Of a DNA stretch of 64,000 nt, positions 8,648 to 26,933 are shown piece by piece (position 1 is the stretch's first letter; the number at the start of each line of letters is the position of its first letter). The notes beneath the pieces were generated by a model. That model made no database searches. It saw nothing but the letters and a program-made list of their open reading frames with translations, and had not been told where the DNA came from. The position numbers were made by a program, and so were the translations under genes. The stretch is from Hydractinia symbiolongicarpus (taxonomy: Eukaryota; Cnidaria; Hydrozoa; Anthoathecata; Hydractiniidae): NCBI RefSeq assembly GCF_029227915.1, contig NC_079878.1:25755501-25819500 (forward strand). The letters are read 5' to 3'.

Positions 8648-9860
8648 TTACTCTCCAAATAAATATTGTTTGAACATTGTCAACAAATGTTTCTTTGGCG
8701 GTTTTGTAAATATATCCGCTTTGTTTTCACTTGAAGGTATATATTCTACAGCTATCTGATTCTGTTGAAAACATTCTCTGATATAATGGTATCGGATATC
8801 GATATGTTTGGCCTTCATGTGCTTTACGGGGTTTTTTAATAACGCTAAGGCACCTTGGTTGTCATTTTTAATCACAGGCGGCTTGAGGTCAAAATTTGTT
8901 AAATCTTTGATAAGTCGTGTTAGGTAGGCGGTCTCCTGAGCTGTTAGTGAGAGGGCCATATATTCAGCTTCGCACGTTGAAAGTGCCACAGACGCTTGTT
9001 TTTTCGACCTCCAACTGATAGGTGGCCCACTCGGATTGAGCTGATACAATAACCGGTAATACTTCTTCTATTATCCAAAGAAGAAGCCCAATCAGCATCA
9101 CAAAATGCATAGAGACGAAATTCTTCATGGTTTAGTTTACGAAAAGTGAATGTATAACTCACAGTATTCTTTATATATCGAAATACATGTTTTAACATAA
9201 TCCAGTCTGAATTTTCAGGCTTTGACAAGTGTTGAGACAGCTTAGTTACAACATAACTCAAATCTGGTCGGGAGCAAGTCATGGCATATACAATGCTTCC
9301 CACCATTTGACGATATAGTTTGGTGTCGTTATCGGTCTTCTCAGTATCACTGGTCTCATCTAATATATATGCGGCAGGGTTTTGTTCACATGGGGTATTC
9401 CTCGGTTTACAATCATTGAGACTGAATCGGATAAGGACATTTTTAAGGTAACGGGACTGGGACATGGTGACGTAGTCAATCCCCCTCTTAAAATCAATTC
9501 CAAGAAACGATGAGAGTGTTCCAAGATCTTTCATATTAAATCGATTCTTCAACTGGATCTTGACAGTGTTGAGCAGTTCGTCCTTACTTGATGTAATAAT
9601 AATGTCATCCACCCAAACAAGTAACACAATGGTATAACCACAATGTCTACGAACAAACACACATGGATCGGCATGAGATTGGACAAAACCAATATCACAT
9701 AAAAAATCATGCAGCAATTGGTGCCAATTGCGTCCACTTTGTTTGAGCCCATAAAGAGATTTAACTTCCAAACATTATTGGCTGTTTCATATCCAGGAGC
9801 TGGTTGAACATAAACTTCACATTCTATTGGAGCGTGTAAATATGCTCCTTTAACGTCCAT
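8648..9860 (-). pseudogene. Copia pol 3' part: RT and RNase H, broken by two frameshifts
   Basis: Starts at MDVKGAYLHAP, immediately after an in-frame TAA (9,861-9,863) where related elements have a sense codon before MDV. About 30 codons later, near 9,763, a one-base shift moves the reading to KSLYGLKQSGRNWHQLLHDF. The RT core VWVDDIIITS (catalytic DD), LGIDF, MVGSIVYAMTCSRPDLSY and FCDADWA (RNase H) follow. A second shift near 9,045 leads into SGPPISWRSKKQASVALS, ALSTCEAEYMAL and the conserved tail DIRYHYIREC...NKADIFTKP. The frame ends 22 bp upstream of the polypurine tract. All domains are present, so the lesions are simple point changes or single-base indels. Confidence 0.88.
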
Positions 9861-12572
9861 TTAATGAATGTTCCAATCTTCTTGAACAGCTACCTGTAGT
9901 AAAGTACGGATAGACTCCATTCTAGTAGTTGGTGAAAAGGTTTCTGAGTAATCTATTCCTTCTTTTTGACTGAATCCTTTTGCTACATAACGCGCTTTGT
10001 AAATTGGGTTGCTTAAATTTCCTTTGATGGTGTACACCCATTTCCCCCCCACTGCTTGCTTATTTTTGGGTAGTGGTGTTTCGGTGAACGTATCGTTGAG
10101 CTTCAAAGAGTTGATTTCTTCTTCCATCGCGCTTATCCATTGATCTGCATCATCTTGTTGAATTGCGTCATTGTATGTGTTTGGAACATTCAGATAACAA
10201 CAATCATAATCGGTGTCTGCAAAATCACTACAGTGATAATCAGCATATCGTGGTGGAGCTTTGCGTTCCCTAGTTGGGTATCGAGCCTCCGGATTTCTCT
10301 CTGGGTTCTCATTTTGTTCTGAACTACTTTTTGTAGCCGGTTTAGTATTGGCTTCAGTTGAAAATAAGTCGTTGCTGATGGCTGTGTTCGGCTCTTCGAC
10401 ATGAAATTTTTCCGTAAATTTCACAAGTCTATGTCTTGATACAGTCCTGCTGTCGGAATAGTAAACTAGATAGGCTGGACTCTCTTTGTCATACCCGACA
10501 AAAATTCCTTTACGGCTTCTTGGGTCCAGTTTCTTTTGATTATGGACGTATGCATAACATATTGTACCAAAAACATGTAATCTTGAGATGTCAGGTTTTA
10601 GTCCTGTGATAAGACCATATGGTGTTTCTCTGATGCGGTCTACAAAACAACGATTTCGAATATGTGTAGCAGCCATAACAGCATATGTCCATAAATGTTT
10701 AGGTAAGCTAGCCTCAAGTAACAATGCCCTTCCCATTTCAAAAAGGGTGCGCCAGCTGCGCTCTGCAGTGCCATTTTGATGAGGAGAATGTGGAGCAGAG
10801 ATTTCGTGTTTGATACAGTGTTTTGTCAGGATAGTTTTAAAGTCCTGTGATATGTATTCCCCACCCCCATCCGATCGCATTCGTTTTACATCACCAAATG
10901 GAAAAATTTCTTCGTCAAAATTAAAGGTTTTCACTTTGCCGTAGGGCGCTATGTCTGCTAAAAATTTTTCTAATGCACGGGACGCATCAGATTTCTGTTT
11001 TAAAAAATAAGTAAACATACATCCTGTGAAATCATCATTGAAAACAAGAGCATATCTGAAGCCATTCAGTGACGCTGGTTCTATTGGTCCAGCTAGGTCG
11101 GTGTGTACAAGTTCGAAAGGAGTCGTGGCACGGATGTCTGGCTGACGATTACGAGTGTTGGTCTGCTTTGCTAGTGTACATACCTCACAGTCAAATTTTT
11201 CTCGTTCACTGATGTGCATTCCTTGAACTACAGATTCTAATTTTATCACATCATCAATATTACAGTGTCCTAATATTCTGTGCCATGTTCTCAAATCTTC
11301 TATGCGTTTTTGGCTCACATTATTTTTGTACAGATAGTATAGTCGTTGGCGTTGTTCGATTGGAAAGATTGTTCCATCTGGGGCAATGAGATTAGCATGA
11401 TCATTGGAGAAGTTGACAACAGCACCTTTACGGGTTGCGGCTTGAACAGAAAAAATATTTTGAGGGTAAGTTGGTACATACAGTGCGTTTTCAAGGTTAA
11501 CTTTAACTAGTTCTCCACTTTCTGTACGTAAGGAGGTGACATACGTTCCTCTTTTCAATGCAACATTGTTTGATTTGCTCCCATCTGCCAATTCTATATA
11601 ATGTTCAGCTGGTTTGAAGTTGTTATCAATTTCAATCATATTTTCTTCAGAATTCACTATATGGGTTGTTGCTCCACAGTCCACGAGTAGTGTCTCACTA
11701 CCATTAATTTTCATACTGAAGTCATCATTAATCTTGAATGCAAAAGAATGACTCTGATTATTATCACTCATCGACTTGGCCTGGTCACGGTTTTGTTTTC
11801 GGCAGTTACGGTTCGAGTGCGATGAGGATCTACAAACGGTACACCATTGTCGCCGACATTCATTCGCTTTATGTCCAGCAACTCCACAACTGTAACAAAT
11901 GAGTTGTTTAGATAAATATTCATTTCGTGCTTTCATAATAGCTTCATTTTTATTAGCTTCTGGTTTTGTAGATCGGGCAGTTTCAGTTTCATCAAAATTT
12001 CTCAGAGCTTGCTTGAATTTGTGAAATGTGTCTACAGTTTCGGATTGTGTTATAATAGCAACAAAAGCTTTGTACTGATCGGGGAGTCCCTTGAGTACCA
12101 TTGCAATTAACAAAGCATCACTGACATTCTCACCAGCTGTTTTCAATGTGGCTGCAGCTTTTTCTGCCCTCATCATATAATCAGTTACTGATTCATTGTC
12201 ACTTTTCAACAATGTTGTAAGTTGGTTGTATAGGGTAATTATTCTCGGTTTGCTACTTCCTGAATAAAATTCTCTTAGTATTTTGAACGCCTTTCTTCCA
12301 TCATCTTTTGCTTCACGAATGACCATTGACAAAGAACGTTCATCTAAAAATTGTATAAGTTCAGCAAATGCAAGTTCATTTTTATCTGGATCAATTTCGA
12401 TACTACTAGTTCCAACTAAAGTGTCTTTAAGTTCCTTGACTCTCATGTAACCTAAAATCTTTGTTTCCCATATCTCAAATTTTCGTTCATCCCCATCAAA
12501 AATCAAGTTCTGCCACTGGTTTCTTGGTGGACTGGGCCCATAACCTGTGAACATTTCAGCCATTTCAGCCAC
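9861..12572 (-). CDS. Copia gag-pol: gag, protease, integrase, start of RT
   Basis: A 903-codon frame. Its first Mets (MAEMAEMFT) lie inside the 5' LTR, and the reading runs through the primer site before the gag start block (FDGDERKFEIWETKI). Gag ends in two zinc knuckles, CYSCGVAGHKANEC and CTVCRSSSHSNRNC. Protease: LLVDCGATTHIVN (a DCG active site, whereas DSG/DTG is usual). Integrase: GHCNIDD...CEVCTLAK zinc site, then HTDLAGP, RSDGGGEY and PHQNGTAER, giving the D,D,E catalytic triad. RT begins with KARYVAKGFSQKEGIDY and stops at a premature TAA at the junction NIH/MDVKGAY. Every Met upstream of the gag block lies in the LTR, so the start call is firm. Confidence 0.9.
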   Translation of the reverse strand: MAEMAEMFTGYGPSPPRNQWQNLIFDGDERKFEIWETKILGYMRVKELKDTLVGTSSIEIDPDKNELAFAELIQFLDERSLSMVIREAKDDGRKAFKILREFYSGSSKPRIITLYNQLTTLLKSDNESVTDYMMRAEKAAATLKTAGENVSDALLIAMVLKGLPDQYKAFVAIITQSETVDTFHKFKQALRNFDETETARSTKPEANKNEAIMKARNEYLSKQLICYSCGVAGHKANECRRQWCTVCRSSSHSNRNCRKQNRDQAKSMSDNNQSHSFAFKINDDFSMKINGSETLLVDCGATTHIVNSEENMIEIDNNFKPAEHYIELADGSKSNNVALKRGTYVTSLRTESGELVKVNLENALYVPTYPQNIFSVQAATRKGAVVNFSNDHANLIAPDGTIFPIEQRQRLYYLYKNNVSQKRIEDLRTWHRILGHCNIDDVIKLESVVQGMHISEREKFDCEVCTLAKQTNTRNRQPDIRATTPFELVHTDLAGPIEPASLNGFRYALVFNDDFTGCMFTYFLKQKSDASRALEKFLADIAPYGKVKTFNFDEEIFPFGDVKRMRSDGGGEYISQDFKTILTKHCIKHEISAPHSPHQNGTAERSWRTLFEMGRALLLEASLPKHLWTYAVMAATHIRNRCFVDRIRETPYGLITGLKPDISRLHVFGTICYAYVHNQKKLDPRSRKGIFVGYDKESPAYLVYYSDSRTVSRHRLVKFTEKFHVEEPNTAISNDLFSTEANTKPATKSSSEQNENPERNPEARYPTRERKAPPRYADYHCSDFADTDYDCCYLNVPNTYNDAIQQDDADQWISAMEEEINSLKLNDTFTETPLPKNKQAVGGKWVYTIKGNLSNPIYKARYVAKGFSQKEGIDYSETFSPTTRMESIRTLLQVAVQEDWNIH
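12532..12545 (-). promoter_or_regulatory. Copia primer-binding site (initiator tRNA-Met, anticodon-arm type)
   Basis: Directly adjoining the 5' LTR, GGTTATGGGCCCAG is exactly complementary to the anticodon stem-loop of animal initiator tRNA-Met (CUGGGCCCAUAACC), the site used by Copia through a cleaved half-tRNA. It is translated as part of gag (GYGPS). Confidence 0.88.
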
Positions 12573-12745
12573 TTGGGGGTAATAAAATAAACAAATACGA
12601 AAATGGTTTTTCTTCTATATAAAATCAACAAACACGTGTTTCTTCTTTTACACTTTTAACTCTACCATCTTTAGTCCTAATGCCGTTCTAGTTAAACGGC
12701 ACCGGGAGTCTAGCAAACAAAAACAAATATGGCGGCAATCTAACA
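12546..12745 (-). repeat. Copia 5' LTR
   Basis: Same 200 bases as the 3' LTR; no difference found by eye. It contains the element promoter and, in its last 27 bases, the three ATG codons from which gag must start. Confidence 0.93.
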
Positions 12746-14485
12746 GAAGCACCATCAGCTGTAGCAGCAATAACTTTTAAATTTATTTGCTCTAAATAAG
12801 AAACTGCTTTCCAAAAAATAGGCATGAGCTGAAATAGCAAATGTCGCAAAACTGAATGACAATGGGTTTACGATGCTTTTAACAAGAAAAACGAGGACGT
12901 GGGATGCTAATTCTTTTACATTTTTGAGTGTTGCAAAGTTTGTATTAATATCACCTAGGTCCACAAAACCAATTAGTTCACCTGTGTACTTATCCCACAC
13001 CAAATCTTCCTGTATCTTCATCTCGTCAAATAGTATGGTGACAAATCTCTCAGGTGCTGAAAATAATGCTGTTTTCTTAGAAAGATCTTCAATAATTTGA
13101 TAGTTAAATCCTCTGGTTGGGCGAATGTAGTTTCGGTAATCTCGCAAAGTACGCAAACTGGGAAGGACTAATATTCCAGAACCAGTGTTTTTATCAAATC
13201 GCAAGTCGGAATATGCAGAGGAAGATTTAGCAGCTAGATTCAGACAGTATTTGATGATCATAGGATGGTATCTGACACTATGTGGACTAGAAGATTGCAC
13301 ATACTTTTCTTGCTCCTCCCAAAATAACTTCATAAAAGGTGGAACAGCCTCTCTGTCACAACCAGTAAAAATAGATATTAGATCTTTACTTAACGCAGGA
13401 CTTACATTTTCAGAGTGACTTTCTAAAGCATTTTTTATTTCTGCAATTTCCTTTCCCAATCTCTTACAATTTAGTCTTTGATTTTGCAGAGTTAATTTTA
13501 TCCTTTCAGGGGAGGTAAATTTAATCGGTGCCTTCAATTTAGCTGGTTCAAGCATCTTTTTTTCTTTTCGGGTGTCACTATACATAACCTTTATGTTGTG
13601 AGAAACACACTGTAAACATGGATGTTTGTCATTGGTGGATAGCAGCATCCTGCAATCATTAGACCGGTAGTATTCATCTTGGTGTAGATGAGATTGAAAT
13701 GACTGCTGTTGGAAGGAGAGGTAATTAAACTTTTTAGGTATGACATGTTTTTGATAGTTAAATTCTTTACCAGGATCAAGCATAGTAATACCTCCACATA
13801 ATATGTAGTTATTGGTTAATTCAAAAATAAAACTTGAAAGTGTAATGTTATAAAATGTTCGATTGTATAACGAATAAAAGACATGGTCATCAGGCAACAT
13901 CCAACCATAAACCCTTACAGAAAATGCTAATGATTGGTCTATAAATACTTCATACTTTGGTAGGATATGATCTGTGGTAAAACATGTAACAATGACTAAA
14001 GTATCCTGCACATCAACATGCCAACTTTTACTTAATGAAAGTTTCACGATGCGTTGTTTAAAATCAGAAAAACTTTTATAAATTGTGGAAGGAGATGGTG
14101 GCGGAGATAAATCTTGAAAAACTAGGAATTCCTCACGCTTTTGTATAGAAGTGGTTGAACGACTTTCACTACTAATGGTGACAGTTTGAAAACTTTTTTT
14201 AGGAAGATTCAGATATGGTATTTCCCCTTCTTTTAGTGACTTACGTGTAGGGTAAACATAAAATTGATCAGGCGAGAAATGACGTTCGCAAATATATAAC
14301 TTGAAGGTATCAATACGCTTTCTCAGCTGCTTATCAATCACACGATCCTTTGTTATGATGTTGATCAATTTCTCACCCCATGTCTTGTTGAAATCACTAT
14401 TTGGCAAAGGAACTTTGAAAATACTTATATCCTTATGTCTTCTGGAAGTGGAACAACCAAATATTGCGCAATTTTCCCCAGGCAT
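12746..14485 (-). pseudogene. THAP9/P-element-like transposase, N-terminal half
   Basis: Starts MPGENCAIFGCS, 149 bp inside the right terminal repeat. The THAP zinc module is complete: C6-x4-C11, W36, C66-x2-H69, and an IPYLNLP box (AVPTIF-like). After a linker and a coiled segment comes the RNase H-like catalytic region: ERFVTILFDEMKI with the first catalytic Asp, GELIGFVDLGD, ASHVLVFLVKSI. Near 12,836 a single-base indel shifts the frame: the conserved reading continues as LMPIFWKAVSYLEQINL and VIAATADGA in another frame, while the open frame runs to a spurious stop at 12,755. The Copia insertion (target GAAGC) follows at once. So this gene copy carries two independent breaks. Confidence 0.88.
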
Positions 14486-14660
14486 ATTAGAATAAACATC
14501 AAACTGTTATGAAATCAAACCAAAACATACAGGCAATTATACGCCATTTTGAACTTCTGTGCAGGATCGGAGATCTGGGTGCGAGCTTCATTTGCTTGCA
14601 AAAACATAAAACAATAGGCCATTGTTTGTCACCAGACTATCTTTTTTTCTTATGACTATG

Positions 14661-16551
14661 GTTTAAAGAATTAACAGTCCGAGAAACATTAAAAATCTTA
14701 GAATCGACAAATGCATCGAAAGCGGCAGGTCCGGACACATCACCTGCAAGAATTGTAAAGGATATTGCTCCCGTAATTGCAGCACCACTTACGTTCTTAA
14801 TAAATGCAAGCTTGTTATCTGGCACCTTTCCAACATCAGAGAAAACTGCAAAAATTAACCCTGTGTTTAAAAATGGAGATCGCAGTAATATTGATAATTA
14901 CCGTCCGATCTCTGTGCTCAACATCCTGTCGAAGACCATCGAGAGAGTCGTTTATAACCAACTAGCTGACTACCTGGAAGAAAACTTCTTCCTGAGCAAA
15001 CACCAGTATGGCTTCCGCCGCAAACGATCGACTAGTGATGCAGTTACCAAACTTACAAATAACATCCGCGAAAACATGGACAAAGGCAAAGTAACAGGTG
15101 CCCTGTTTATGGACCTGAGAAAAGCATTTGACACTGTTAACCACAGTTGTTTACTTTTCAAACTTCCTTACTATGGCATACTTGGTAAAGAGGTTGATTG
15201 GATATCTAGCTACTTGTTTCACCGAAGCCAAATCGTTAACGTTGATGGAGTACTTTCTGAGAAGGAGTTTGTTACCCATGGTGTACCCCAAGGTTCGATA
15301 TTGGGACCTCTGCTTTTTGTCCTTCTTATAAGCGACCTTCCGATCCAGCTAAATTACTGCAACGTATTAATGTATGCTGATGACACAGTGATTTATTTTT
15401 CACACAAATCGCTAACTGAGATCGAAAAATGTATAAACTCAGATGCTGAAAAAGTGTTCAGATGGATGCAAGATAACTGTCTTATCCTAAACCCCAAAAA
15501 AAGGAAAGACAGAATTTGTAACATTTACATCTCGATCACGTAACACCCAGATCAATATAACAATCAATAACAATAAAATCCACCAGTCTGCGTTCTACGA
15601 ATATCTTGGTGTAATCATGGATAGCCATCTAAACATGAGCTCTCACCTTCAACGAATGTACAGGCGGGTTAGTTCAAGGCTCAAATTGCTCAAGAAAGTA
15701 AGACATAACATTTCACCAATTGTTGCTGAGAAGATATTCACGTCAATGATTCAACCTCTAATTTTCTACTGCTACCCTGTTTATGGTGGCATGAGCGATA
15801 CATGGCGATTGAAATTCGAATCGTTATTTCTGAAAGCAAAATTCATTGTCAAAAATCGTAAAAAATGGCCAACTTTCACAATACGACTGAAAAGAAAAAT
15901 TGTTATTGACGTCTTCAAATCGTTACATTTCGAAACTGATGGGAAATATGTTATGATCAACCACTCGATAAACACTCGAGGAAAGAACTGTTCACTTCGG
16001 CTCCCATCAATTAAATCTGAAGCTGGGAGGAAATTATCATATTATCAGGGAGCAGTTATTTTTAACTCCCTACCTGCTAGTGTTAGGAAAGAAACTAATT
16101 TTAATTTATTTAAAAAACTAGTAAACAATTATGATTTTTAAACTTTTCTGGTTCATCCACGATGTGGGAAGGAACGGTTGACGCCAACGACACAAACAAC
16201 ACAAATTTCCACGTCCTCTCACTGCCATTGTATGGATTGTGTGATGACATCATCCGTCGTTTCTTACATCGTGTTTCTTGATATACTTGAAAATTTTTCG
16301 TACAAAGTCTTTCACAATATTTTTAATTTTCTCATATATGGTTCTCAATGTTCATTCTCTTAAATTTTTCAATATCCGCGAATTTTTTATTTCTCTCCGT
16401 TTAAATCTTACTTCGAAAATTTTTATATTTTGTTATTTTTTGTTTTACACAGGTCTCTCATTGATAACAGTAACATTTACATATATCTTGTATATATTAT
16501 ACTGACGTAGATAAACCTGTATAAAGATGAATAATAATAATAATAATAATA
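14661..16551 (+). pseudogene. LINE (CR1/Jockey-like) right part: reverse transcriptase and 3' end
   Basis: Continues the LINE cut at 5,660. RT motifs in order: SKAAGPDTSPARIVKD, INPVFKNGDRSNIDNYRPIS, QYGFRRKRSTSDAV, LFMDLRKAFDTVNH (catalytic D), HGVPQGSILGPLLF, LMYADDTVIYF (catalytic DD), then GVIMDSHLNMSSHL thumb region. A frameshift in an A-run near 15,495 separates 14,668-15,495 from 15,496-16,141. After the stop at 16,141 there is a 385-bp 3' UTR ending in an (AAT)n tract (16,526-16,551), typical of CR1/L2-type tails. The element is inactive because its 5' half is missing and it is interrupted. Confidence 0.87.
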
Positions 16552-16672
16552 ACTTCGATAGTTTTATTCCTGAAAGCTATAAATTCGGCTTAATTTATAC
16601 TTTGCTTCATCGTTGTTTTAAAATTTGTTCAAGTTGGTCAATTTTCCATCATGAGGTTATTAGAATCACACT
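16552..16672 (+). mobile_element. Inverted Penelope fragment, right part
   Basis: Reverse complement of about 4,503-4,615 of the Penelope-like element, almost identical, encoding FDSFIPESYKFGLIYTLLHR and HHEVIRI. Homology stops at GAATCA (16,672). It is the continuation of 5,143-5,275 on the far side of the LINE. Confidence 0.85.
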
Positions 16673-18705
16673 ACACACACTACATGTGTTCAAAATGTCA
16701 AGTTTACTATATGCTTTATCTGACTTTTTCACACTATTTCATGGAGAAGAAAGTCAAAAGAGTAGCATTTCGATAATCTTTATGCTCACTGGCTTAGCTG
16801 AATATGGTTTTGTTCATCTTCTCCCATGCTCTTGAAACATATGTGTCACATATTATATGTCACCGCCTGCCAAATACATTTATCTGGATGTTTGGATTTC
16901 AAAATATCCTCAAAATGAAATTTTGAGAAAGATGACATTTTCTATCATAAAATCTCAATGTTCACTAATGTGTATAGAAGTTAAGAGTAAATTGATCCAA
17001 CCGATGAATGTTTATTAAATGGACTAATTAAGGTAAAAAATACATTGTTTAGTTTGGGCACTTTTAACATGTTCTTTCCTACTGGTTGATTGGGATTCCG
17101 GTACAACAATTACTAGCCCAAAAAGCTTGTAAAGGCAAGTTTATAAAAAGATGGTTTTGTGATTTCTCAAAACGAGGTGGCTGAAGAAGATTCCGGTCCT
17201 TCTGCTTTATCTAATAATTAAGATTTCAGCTCAAGTAGAATACTGACTAGTTGAGCTGACTCCAAAATATTTCGGCGAAGTACGCGTAAATTCTGTTCAT
17301 ACAGCTCTTTTACAACTGACAAATTTTATATTATTTGCAATCAAAAAATGTGTGAGCGAAGAATTATATCATTTGTAGATAAGACTTACAATTAATGAAG
17401 ATGAAAAATAAGAGGTAGAAAAACTATTTTTAAAATCTTTATGCGTTTTCGCGAGAAGTAATTTTTGTTAATCAAGGGTCCCAAAGTTGCGTATTTCGTG
17501 AAAAGGGTTGAAAAAATCGTGAAATTCGGTCATCAGCAAAAATTAGCTACCCTTTAAGATTTTGAATCTAAATAAATAATTCCCGCTGTGACAATCAATG
17601 ACAATTAAACGTTGACAAACATTTAAAGTGCGTGATACTTCGTAGAAGAGGGAGCGGCTTTCTCAATTGCTTGTGGTTAAGGGTTTTGAAAATTTCACCC
17701 TTCCTTGCAATAATTTATGTCGAAATTGTAGTTAGATGTAAAATTATATTCATTAAAATTAAATTACGCACATAGGTATTGTAAATTTATTAATATTTTA
17801 TAAGTCATTTTTAACAAAAATTTCTAGATACCATTTGATAATTTTTAAGTGCTTTTTATGAAACAATATTCTTTCAACCACTTAATATCCGCCAACTTTG
17901 CTCCAAGACAATCAAATATTACGGTATAAGGCAGGAAAATAGAGCACAGCGTGGAGGATGAAATTAATCAATTTTGTATTTTCGTTAACCCTGATCCACC
18001 CACTTTCCCTTATAAAAAACTTTTGGTGGATATTTTTTCAGTTTCTGCATTCTAGAGGCTCAACTGTTGCTTAGTTTATTGCTTGGTGACTATCTACTTT
18101 GGCAGATCATGAGTTTGCTGGTCCTTTTTTTCATTGGTTATTTATACTTGCTACAGATGTTGCTTACAAGATGTTGCTTATGGAAAAAAGCGTATAATTT
18201 AAATTTTTTTTCGATGTTGGTGAAAGAGAACAACTGTTAAATGCCATGCCACGTGTTCGTCAAACCAGTTAAAAAGTCACGAAAGATAACAGATACACAG
18301 AGTTTATTTGCGATTTTAATATGTTACAAAATTACGTAATAATCCCAAAATAGACTTCTCTTATCTTGTGCAGAAATGGCTAAACTAATAGCCGTGATTA
18401 AACGATTCTCCAAATACAATTCACAGAAAATAAAATCTTTTACTTCAGTATTTAGATTAAAGTTGTTACAAGATTATTTTTGTATGGTGTCTCACAGGAT
18501 TATTTTTAGTATGAAAAATGCAGACTCTCACAAGATTACTTCTCTCTATTTTCTCTAATCTTATTTCGTAGATAAGTGTTCAGGTATAAATAAAGTTCTA
18601 TCCATGAAAACAACATTCTTTTCTTTTGGTAACGTCGCGACCAGCACGTAAACAAACCACATGTGTCAAACCTGTTTTTGACGAGAAATGACGATACTAA
18701 CGTGA
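16673..18705. other. Intergenic, nothing recognised
   Basis: About 2 kb of AT-rich DNA with stops in all frames and no recognised protein motif, repeat end or RNA gene. The last few hundred bases must include the 3' UTR of SRP54. Confidence 0.5.
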
Positions 18706-26310
<7,605 letters not shown>

Positions 26311-26369
26311 AAAGATGCTATAGGATTTGATGAAGGACCTCCCTTCATCAAATCCTATAGCATCTTTTT
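26311..26369. repeat. Near-perfect hairpin, 26-bp arms
   Basis: AAAGATGCTATAGGATTTGA continues to a four-base spacer and then its exact reverse complement. It directly precedes the SINE head at 26,390. It may be the terminus of a foldback insertion. Confidence 0.8.
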
Positions 26370-26389
26370 TCCTGCCACGCAAATGCAAG

Positions 26390-26535
26390 CTCCGTCGTAG
26401 TTTAGTGGTTATAACTCTCGCAAGACCGGGGTTTGATTCCCCTTGGTGATGATTCAATATGGGCAAGTGAATGTTACCATAGCCCTGTATTCACCCAAGC
26501 CATGTAAGGGAAATTGGGGAGGTCGCACACTGTGT
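26390..26535 (+). repeat. tRNA-derived SINE, head part
   Basis: A-box-like TAGTTTAGTGGTTATAAC and B-box-like GGTTTGATTCC, then the family body GCAAGTGAATGTTACCATAG and CCCAAGCCATGTAAGGGAAA. The body diverges after GTGTGAGCC; the family's 3' end reappears at 26,934. Family detail is given under 55,964-56,325. Confidence 0.8.
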
Positions 26536-26933
26536 GAGCCATTTTCTGGTAGAGCACCGTCACAGACCCTAAATTAGGAGGGTGCCGATTTGCCAAAAGC
26601 GCCATATATTTAAGGGCCGCTGCAGGCATTTTTTGGTTTTTATTCTAAATTTTTGTCTGTAATGGACCGGAAAAACCTGGGCCCGTGGGAAACCACCCGA
26701 TTAGCGCACAAAATGCAACCCAAGTTAGTTCATTGTTCTCGTTTGAACTTTGTCAAGAAGAAGGAAAGTCCTATTTTGTCATTGTGCTTTCAGTTTATTA
26801 TTTGTGAGATTTTATTTCAGTTATTTATTGAATAAATGATATAATAAACAGTTTTTTAGAACTCCTCCACTACCCTGCTCAACATTAAAAGAATAAATTA
26901 TACCTGGAAATAATCAATCTTAAATAATATAGA

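Larger units (their letters stand above)
8417..12745 (-). mobile_element. Copia-type LTR retrotransposon, complete, 4,329 bp
   Basis: Two 200-bp LTRs (8,417-8,616 and 12,546-12,745) look identical by eye, the element is on the minus strand, and a 5-bp target duplication GAAGC flanks it (8,412-8,416 and 12,746-12,750). A primer site, polypurine tract, two zinc knuckles, protease, integrase, RT and RNase H are present in Copia order. The initiator-tRNA anticodon-type primer site resembles the animal Copia/GalEA group. Identical LTRs mean recent insertion, yet pol carries one stop and two frameshifts. Confidence 0.93.
5661..14660. mobile_element. P/THAP9-like DNA transposon carrying a nested Copia element
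   Basis: Perfect 27-bp terminal inverted repeats (starting CATAGTCATAAG, 5,661-5,687 and 14,634-14,660) are flanked by a 7-bp direct repeat GTTTAAA (5,654-5,660 and 14,661-14,667). One copy of that repeat restores LINE reading across the gap, which proves the boundaries. P elements usually make 8-bp duplications, so one flanking base has probably changed. Without the Copia insertion and its 5-bp duplication the element is 4,666 bp. It holds two convergent genes: a 403-codon zinc-finger ORF from the left end and a THAP-domain transposase from the right end, split by Copia. Confidence 0.9.

Noticed and set aside
14637-14825. 62-codon minus frame (MPDNKLAFIKN...)
   Set aside because: It is the antisense of the LINE RT region and crosses the P-like transposon end.
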